DNA from: a bacterium
GTDB lineage: Bacteria; UBA10199; JAIBAG01
Length of the DNA stretch: 64,000 nt
Assembly (NCBI GenBank): GCA_019695305.1
Contig: JAIBAG010000003.1
Location: 62,001 to 126,000 of the forward strand
Direction: 5' to 3'
Shown here: piece by piece, positions 59,227 through 64,000 of the stretch
Layout of the letters: each line of letters begins with the position of its first letter
Numbering within the stretch: the stretch's first letter is position 1
Program-made: the position numbers and the translations under genes
Notes under the pieces: generated by a model
The model's input: only the letters and a program-made list of their open reading frames with translations
Database searches by the model: none
Told to the model about the DNA's origin: nothing

Positions 59227-59793
59227 CTACTTTTTAACACGTTCCTGATAATCGCCGGTTTCGGTGTTGATGCGCAAGGTGTCGCCTTGTTTCACAAATT
59301 GGGGAACCTGCACTTGCAGGCCGTTAGAGAGCGTGGCTGATTTATAAGAAGCTGATGCTGTAGCACCCTTGATTTCGGGATCGGTTTCCACTACTTCAAA
59401 ATCTAAAGTTTGCGGAAGCGCAATGCCCAAAGGTGTGGTTTCGTGGAAAGTAACCCCAATCACAAGCTCAGGATAGAGGTAATTGGCATTATCGCCCAAG
59501 GTGGTTTTGGATAATTCCAATTGTTCAAAATTTTCGGTGTCCATAAAGTGATAGGTTTCACCGTCGTTATATAAAAACTGCATTTTACGTTCAATAATAG
59601 AAACACGTTCAATTTTTTCAGTAGATGAAAAACGGAAATCTTTTTGAGTACCGTCGCGCACGTTACGGGCTTTTACCTGTACAAAGGCGCGTAAGTTACC
59701 AGGGGTGCGATGTTCCACCGAAAGGCAGGTCCACAGCTTGTTTTCGTAGTTAATTACATAGCCTTTTCTTAATTCGTTTCCGTTCACGTTCAT
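59227..59793 (-). CDS. efp: Elongation factor P with Asn at the loop tip
   Basis: Rescues ribosomes stalled at polyproline, 188 residues with three beta-barrel domains. The domain I loop reads HRTPGNLRAF, so the residue aligned with E. coli Lys34 (or Arg32 of the rhamnosylated type) is Asn33. It probably cannot take the EpmA or EarP modification. No epm or ear genes are in the window. ATG 59793 is the only good start. Convergent with the small EF-G-linked gene. Confidence 0.93.
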   Translation of the reverse strand: MNVNGNELRKGYVINYENKLWTCLSVEHRTPGNLRAFVQVKARNVRDGTQKDFRFSSTEKIERVSIIERKMQFLYNDGETYHFMDTENFEQLELSKTTLGDNANYLYPELVIGVTFHETTPLGIALPQTLDFEVVETDPEIKGATASASYKSATLSNGLQVQVPQFVKQGDTLRINTETGDYQERVKK

Positions 59794-59878
59794 ATAAAAT
59801 CTCCATCAAGTTTGAAGTGTTGAAGCCGGATTCACTATATGATATCCCCAAAAAAGGAAACCTTTTTTTGCCCTCTTT

Positions 59879-61996
59879 ATGGAAAAATCACCCCTTACAA
59901 CCCCTGTCCAGTTTGTAAAAGGCGTTGGGCCCTATATAGCGGGTTTGCTCGAAAAACGGGATGTACGCACCGTGAGTGATTTACTCTATTACTTTCCCTT
60001 TAAATATCTCGATCGTCGTCAAATTGATACCAGCCGAACGCTGCAAAACGGCCCCAACAAAAGCTTTGTAGGCGAGGTGGTGGGTGTGGGTAGCCGCCCT
60101 ATGGGGCGTAATTTTAGGCGCAAGATCTATGAAATGGTTTTAAAAGATCAAACCGGCCTGGTACTTGTGGTGTGGTTTAACGGCAACGAAAAGTATCTAA
60201 AAAAACAATACCCCATTGGTAAAAAGCTGCTGGTTTTTGGAGAATGCCAATATTACAAAAACCACAAACAGTTTACGCACCCCGAAATATCCGAGTGGGA
60301 TGAAGAAGAAGGGGCCGCATTGCCACCCATTATACCCGTATATCCACTCACCGAAGGGCTTTATCAAAAAACCATACGCAAAATTATTTTTCATACGCTC
60401 GACCAGTATTTAAAAGATATTGATGATACCAATATAACGGTACGGGCTTCGGGTGAATCTAAAGTAGGGCTTCACGAATCTATTTTGCATCTCCATAAAC
60501 CACCTGCCGATGCAAGTATTGACGAATTAAATAATAAAAAAACAATCTGGCACCAGCGGGTTATTTACGATGAACTTTTCTTTTTGCAATTGGGTTTAGC
60601 CTTAAAGAAAAGAGGCTATCAAAAAGAATACGCCGAACCCCTGATTGCTACCTCTAAACAAATGGTTCAAAAAGCTTTGGGACTTGCACCGTTTAAATTA
60701 ACAGGAGCACAAGAGAGAGTGGTGAGTGAAATATTTCACGATTTATCCAAAAATCATCCGGCTAACCGTTTGGTGCAAGGCGATGTGGGGAGTGGAAAAA
60801 CATTTGTAGCCTTTTTATCGCTTTTGCGTGCTGTAGAAAATGGAGCACAAGGCGTGTTAATGGCACCTACCGAAGTATTAGCCGGACAGCATTTTAAAAA
60901 TTTAGAGCCGTTGGCCCTTCAATTGGGTATTTCACTTAAGCTTCTAATGGGGTCTACATCCAAATCTGAAAAGGAGATGATCTACCAAAATATTCAGTTG
61001 GGGAAAGTTGACATTGTAATTGGTACACATGCGCTTATTCAAGATGATGTTACCTTTAAAAATTTGGGACTTGTGGTTATTGATGAGCAGCATCGTTTTG
61101 GTGTGCGTCAGCGTTTGGCTCTTAAAAATAAGGGGAAGAATGATAAAATAGTGCCGCACATTTTGGTGATGACAGCCACTCCCATACCGCGCACTTTATC
61201 GATGACGCTGTATGGCGATTTAGACGTGTCGATTATTGACGAAATGCCACAAGGCCGAAAGCCTATTAAAACTTATGTGTATAACGAAAAAATGCGCGAG
61301 CGTGCTTACGATTTAATTCGCAAGGAGCTGGATAAAAAACACCAGGCTTATTTTGTTTATCCGCTTATTGAAGAAAGTGAAAAGATCGATTTAAAAAATG
61401 CACAAACCATGTGTGTGCATTTAAAAGACGTGTTTCAAAGTTATGCAGTTGAACTGTTACACGGGAAAATGAGCGCCGATGAAAAAGATGAGATTATGGC
61501 GCGTTTTAAAAAAGGTGAAATCCATATTCTTGTTTCCACCACGGTGATTGAAGTAGGAGTCGATGTGCCTAATGCAACAGTGATGGTTATTGAACATGCC
61601 GAGCGTTTTGGGCTGTCTCAGCTGCATCAATTGCGCGGACGGGTTGGGCGAGGAGGGCATCAGGGATATTGTTTGCTGCTTGCTGGGTATAAGCGCTCGG
61701 AAGAAGCGCGTTTTCGCTTAAAAGTAATGGAGGATACCAATGATGGTTTTGTGATTTCGGAAGAAGATCTTAAAATAAGAGGGCCTGGAGATTTTTTAGG
61801 AACCCGTCAGGCCGGCATGCCCGAATTGAGGCTTGCTAATCTTGTAACCGACACCAAATTACTGGCGGCAGCCCGTAACAGAGCATTAGAAATAGTTGAA
61901 GAAAACCCAACACTCGACAAACCAGATTACAGTATATTAAAGAAAATTTTAAAAGATCGCTGGGAAGGAAAGCTGGCCTTGGCCGATGTGTCGTGA
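59879..61996 (+). CDS. recG: ATP-dependent DNA helicase RecG
   Basis: Reverses stalled forks and branch-migrates Holliday junctions, 705 residues. The N-terminal wedge/OB region has FVKGVGPYIAGLLEKRDVRT and GEVVGVGSRPMGRNFRRK. Helicase motifs: Walker A GDVGSGKT, DEQH in VVIDEQHRFGVRQRLALKN, MTATPIPRT, VSTTVIEVGVDVPNATVMVI and QLRGRVGR. Standard length is slightly longer (about 690-770). lipA follows at once. Confidence 0.95.
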   Translation: MEKSPLTTPVQFVKGVGPYIAGLLEKRDVRTVSDLLYYFPFKYLDRRQIDTSRTLQNGPNKSFVGEVVGVGSRPMGRNFRRKIYEMVLKDQTGLVLVVWFNGNEKYLKKQYPIGKKLLVFGECQYYKNHKQFTHPEISEWDEEEGAALPPIIPVYPLTEGLYQKTIRKIIFHTLDQYLKDIDDTNITVRASGESKVGLHESILHLHKPPADASIDELNNKKTIWHQRVIYDELFFLQLGLALKKRGYQKEYAEPLIATSKQMVQKALGLAPFKLTGAQERVVSEIFHDLSKNHPANRLVQGDVGSGKTFVAFLSLLRAVENGAQGVLMAPTEVLAGQHFKNLEPLALQLGISLKLLMGSTSKSEKEMIYQNIQLGKVDIVIGTHALIQDDVTFKNLGLVVIDEQHRFGVRQRLALKNKGKNDKIVPHILVMTATPIPRTLSMTLYGDLDVSIIDEMPQGRKPIKTYVYNEKMRERAYDLIRKELDKKHQAYFVYPLIEESEKIDLKNAQTMCVHLKDVFQSYAVELLHGKMSADEKDEIMARFKKGEIHILVSTTVIEVGVDVPNATVMVIEHAERFGLSQLHQLRGRVGRGGHQGYCLLLAGYKRSEEARFRLKVMEDTNDGFVISEEDLKIRGPGDFLGTRQAGMPELRLANLVTDTKLLAAARNRALEIVEENPTLDKPDYSILKKILKDRWEGKLALADVS

Positions 61997-62010
61997 TACC
62001 CTGTAAATCA

Positions 62011-62886
62011 ATGAATCAACCACTTAGAAAACCTGAATGGCTTAAAAAGAAACTGCATGCGCAGGGTGTTTTGCCTATGAAAGACCGCCTGCGTGGGCTT
62101 AATCTGCATACGGTTTGCGAAGAAGCGCAATGCCCTAACTTAACCGAATGTTTTTCTAAAGGTGTGGCCACCATCATGATTATGGGCGATACCTGCACGC
62201 GTTCCTGTAAATTTTGTGCTGTAAAAACAGGCCGCCCGGGTAAGCTTGATCCCATGGAACCCAAAAATGTGGCCAACTGGATTGGTAACTTAAATCTCCG
62301 TCATGTGGTGATTACTTCTGTAGATCGTGATGATTTGCCTGATTTGGGTGCTAATCATTTTGCCGAAACCATTGAGGAAGTAAAAAAAGAACATCCTAAA
62401 CTCATCGTGGAAGTACTCACGCCTGATTTTCAAGGAAAAGGCCCACTCATTGAACGCGTGTGTCAGGCCGAGCCTAAAATTTTTAACCATAATCTCGAAA
62501 CAGTCGAGCGCTTAACACCATCAGTCCGTTCGGCGGCTAAATACAAGCGTTCGCTGGAAGTGATTAAATGGGTGAAAGATCATCATCCTAAACAAATCAC
62601 CAAATCGGGCATTATGTTGGGTTTGGGCGAACAGGTAGAAGAGGTTTTAAAATCGATGCAAGATCTTAAAGATCACGGCTGCGACCTGTTAACCCTGGGT
62701 CAGTATTTGCAACCCACCAAAAAGCACTTGGAAGTTAAAGAGTTTATCCATCCCGATCAATTTGAAGATTATAAGATAAAAGGGCTGGAAATGGGCTTTA
62801 AGGCCGTTTTTTCGGGTCCATTTGTGCGTTCGTCGTATTTAGCCGAAAATTTGTATGAGGAGAGTTTAGGTAATTTTGCCTGTTAA
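62011..62886 (+). CDS. lipA: Lipoyl synthase
   Basis: Radical-SAM enzyme that inserts sulfur into octanoyl-lipoyl domains. 291 residues from ATG 62011; a GTG at 61993 overlaps the recG stop and is less likely. Auxiliary cluster CEEAQCPNLTEC, SAM cluster CTRSCKFC and the C-terminal RSSYLAE are all present. It relies on Fe-S clusters, perhaps from the IscA-family carrier at 13.2 kb. Confidence 0.96.
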   Translation: MNQPLRKPEWLKKKLHAQGVLPMKDRLRGLNLHTVCEEAQCPNLTECFSKGVATIMIMGDTCTRSCKFCAVKTGRPGKLDPMEPKNVANWIGNLNLRHVVITSVDRDDLPDLGANHFAETIEEVKKEHPKLIVEVLTPDFQGKGPLIERVCQAEPKIFNHNLETVERLTPSVRSAAKYKRSLEVIKWVKDHHPKQITKSGIMLGLGEQVEEVLKSMQDLKDHGCDLLTLGQYLQPTKKHLEVKEFIHPDQFEDYKIKGLEMGFKAVFSGPFVRSSYLAENLYEESLGNFAC

Positions 62887-62930
62887 ACCCCTCGATACTA
62901 TTTGATTTCTTTTAGCTTTTTAGCTAATAC

Positions 62931-62997
62931 TACTGAGCAGTTCAAATCCTTCTATACACTATCCCCAAGCCTGCTCAGTACTAGCAGGGTCTTTTTT
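62931..62997 (+). promoter_or_regulatory. Mutually exclusive hairpins (terminator and possible antiterminator)
   Basis: TACTGAGCAG (62931-62940) can pair with CTGCTCAGTA (62971-62980). The latter overlaps a terminator-like stem, CCTGCT (62970-62975) with AGCAGG (62983-62988), followed by GTC and six T. The two folds exclude each other, as in attenuators. It could simply be the lipA terminator. No leader peptide was found. Confidence 0.5.
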
Positions 62998-63032
62998 AGT
63001 GTTAGAACTAATGACCTGCTTGTCCCCAAACC

Positions 63033-64000
63033 ATGAAACTCGATTTTCCTCGTTTAAAACGTCTTCCTCCTTACGTATTGGCGCAAGTGACAAGCCAGAT
63101 GGCCGATCAGCGTAAAAAAGGGGATGATGTGATTAATTTAGGGATGGGTAATCCCGATCTTTCTACCCCGCAACATATTGTTGATAAGCTTGTTGAAGCG
63201 GCCAAAAAACCTAAAAATCATCGCTATTCTGTGTCGCGTGGTATTCCCAAACTGCGTCAGGCTATTTGCAAATGGTACAAACGCCGTTTTGATGTTGATC
63301 TCGATTGGGACACCGAAGCTATTGCTACCATGGGAGCCAAAGAAGGTCTTTCGCATATGATTTTGGCTGTGACCCAGCCGGGCGATATTGTGCTGGTGCC
63401 TAATCCCAGTTATCCCATTCATTTGTACGCGGCTGTTATTGCCGGTGCCGATATCCGTGGTATCCGTATGGATAACATGGATGATTTTTTCCCGGCTCTT
63501 GAGCGCTCGCTTAAAACAATTTTTCCAAAACCAAAATTTATCATCGTTTCTTTTCCTTCTAACCCCACAACGCATGTGGTGGAACTGCCGTTTTTTGAAG
63601 AGCTGGTGCGTTTTGCCAAAGCGAACGATATTTTTGTGATTCACGATTTTGCATATGCCGATACGGTATTTGACGGTTACAAAGCGCCCAGCATTCTTCA
63701 GGTAAAAGGGGCCAAGGATGTAGCTGTTGAACTTACCTCGCTTTCTAAGAGCTACAGTATGCCCGGTTGGCGTGTGGGTTTTGTATGTGGGAACCGCGAA
63801 ATTATTGGCGCGTTGCAAAAAATTAAAAGTTATTTCGACTACGGGATGTTTCAGCCTGTACAAATTGCAGCTACGGTGGCGCTTGATGGCCCCGATAAAT
63901 GTGTATGGGAAGGAACGGCTATTTATCAAAAACGCCGCGATGTGTTGTGCGAAGGTTTAACCAAAGCTGGCTGGCCTATTGAAAAACCAAAAGCTACCAT
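63033..64000 (+). CDS. AlaC-like aminotransferase (3' end outside window)
   Basis: PLP-dependent class I/II aminotransferase. Start [20 protein letters not shown], then [39 protein letters not shown] and the PLP-lysine region [17 protein letters not shown]. The pattern is that of AlaC-type alanine aminotransferases, but aspartate or LL-diaminopimelate activity is possible. About 322 residues are visible; the C-terminus is cut. ATG 63033 has no clear ribosome site. Confidence 0.88.
   Translation, partial: MKLDFPRLKRLPPYVLAQVTSQMADQRKKGDDVINLGMGNPDLSTPQHIVDKLVEAAKKPKNHRYSVSRGIPKLRQAICKWYKRRFDVDLDWDTEAIATMGAKEGLSHMILAVTQPGDIVLVPNPSYPIHLYAAVIAGADIRGIRMDNMDDFFPALERSLKTIFPKPKFIIVSFPSNPTTHVVELPFFEELVRFAKANDIFVIHDFAYADTVFDGYKAPSILQVKGAKDVAVELTSLSKSYSMPGWRVGFVCGNREIIGALQKIKSYFDYGMFQPVQIAATVALDGPDKCVWEGTAIYQKRRDVLCEGLTKAGWPIEKPKAT

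Noticed and set aside
63138-63929. A 263-residue antisense frame in the aminotransferase
   Set aside because: Fully within a clear PLP enzyme gene, with no start signal; coding shadow.

Overview
The window comes from a flagellated, Gram-negative (two-membrane) bacterium with moderately AT-rich DNA. Evidence for two membranes is the L-ring and P-ring genes flgH and flgI, a patatin and lipid acyltransferases. Sigma-54 flagellar control, a mitochondrial-EFG1/spd-like EF-G, tandem MotB genes, and a UbiA/UbiX/UbiE quinone block with few other ubiquinone genes fit a deltaproteobacteria-like lineage (Desulfobacterota, Myxococcota or Bdellovibrionota in the broad sense). That placement is inference from gene content; no rRNA gene is present.

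Region 1 (1-26.6 kb) is a flagellar and chemotaxis cluster. It starts with a cut cheA and a PAS-LuxR regulator, then hflX. A sigma-54 promoter drives a lytic transglycosylase, a large periplasmic repeat protein and a FlrC-type sigma-54 activator. Next come the fliD-fliS-fliT-like-pilZ operon (leftward), the fliC-flaG unit, a second sigma-54 promoter driving flgF-flgG-flgA-flgH-flgI-flgJ, and flgM-flgN-flgK-flgL, an unknown E/K-rich gene, and motA with two motB genes. Five sites share a local FliA-type motif (T-N-A-A, 15 bases, then G/T-CCGT), upstream of fliD, fliC, flgM, motA and the E/K-rich gene. The layout suggests a two-tier cascade: the sigma-54 activator switches on rod, ring and hydrolase genes, and FliA/FlgM then releases filament and motor genes.

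Region 2 (26.6-35.8 kb) is an envelope glycan or lipid locus: PIG-L deacetylase, GMC oxidoreductase, Gfo/Idh oxidoreductase, PAP2 phosphatase, GT4 glycosyltransferase, GalE, a tiny membrane protein, a membrane sulfatase-like enzyme and a kinase-like/methyltransferase fusion. Region 3 (35.9-48.7 kb) holds a soluble GAF histidine kinase, a C39-like peptidase, the ubiE-ubiX-ubiA block, tRNA-Ala(GGC), a ThiE-like gene, two distinct VapBC modules, glpK, an esterase, a polyprenyl diphosphate synthase, a ComEA-like secreted HhH protein behind a third sigma-54 promoter, a patatin and tRNA-Pro(GGG).

Region 4 (48.7-64 kb) is mostly housekeeping: acyltransferase, EttA, a CoA-transferase, a Maf/DUF115 flagellin-glycosylation type protein far from the flagellar cluster, a small Tat-exported protein, a HAD hydrolase, EF-G, EF-P with an unusual Asn at the loop tip, RecG, LipA and a cut AlaC-like aminotransferase. 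Three palindromic intergenic elements (41.6, 48.6 and 51.35 kb) look like non-coding mobile or repeat sequences. No CRISPR array, integrase, transposase or prophage is visible. No single region is clearly a new defence or mobile system. The strongest leads are the FliA-linked E/K-rich gene, the shared extra domain in FlgK and FlgL, the sigma-54 SLT gene lacking a signal peptide, the sigma-54 small-protein/ComEA unit, and the envelope glycan locus.
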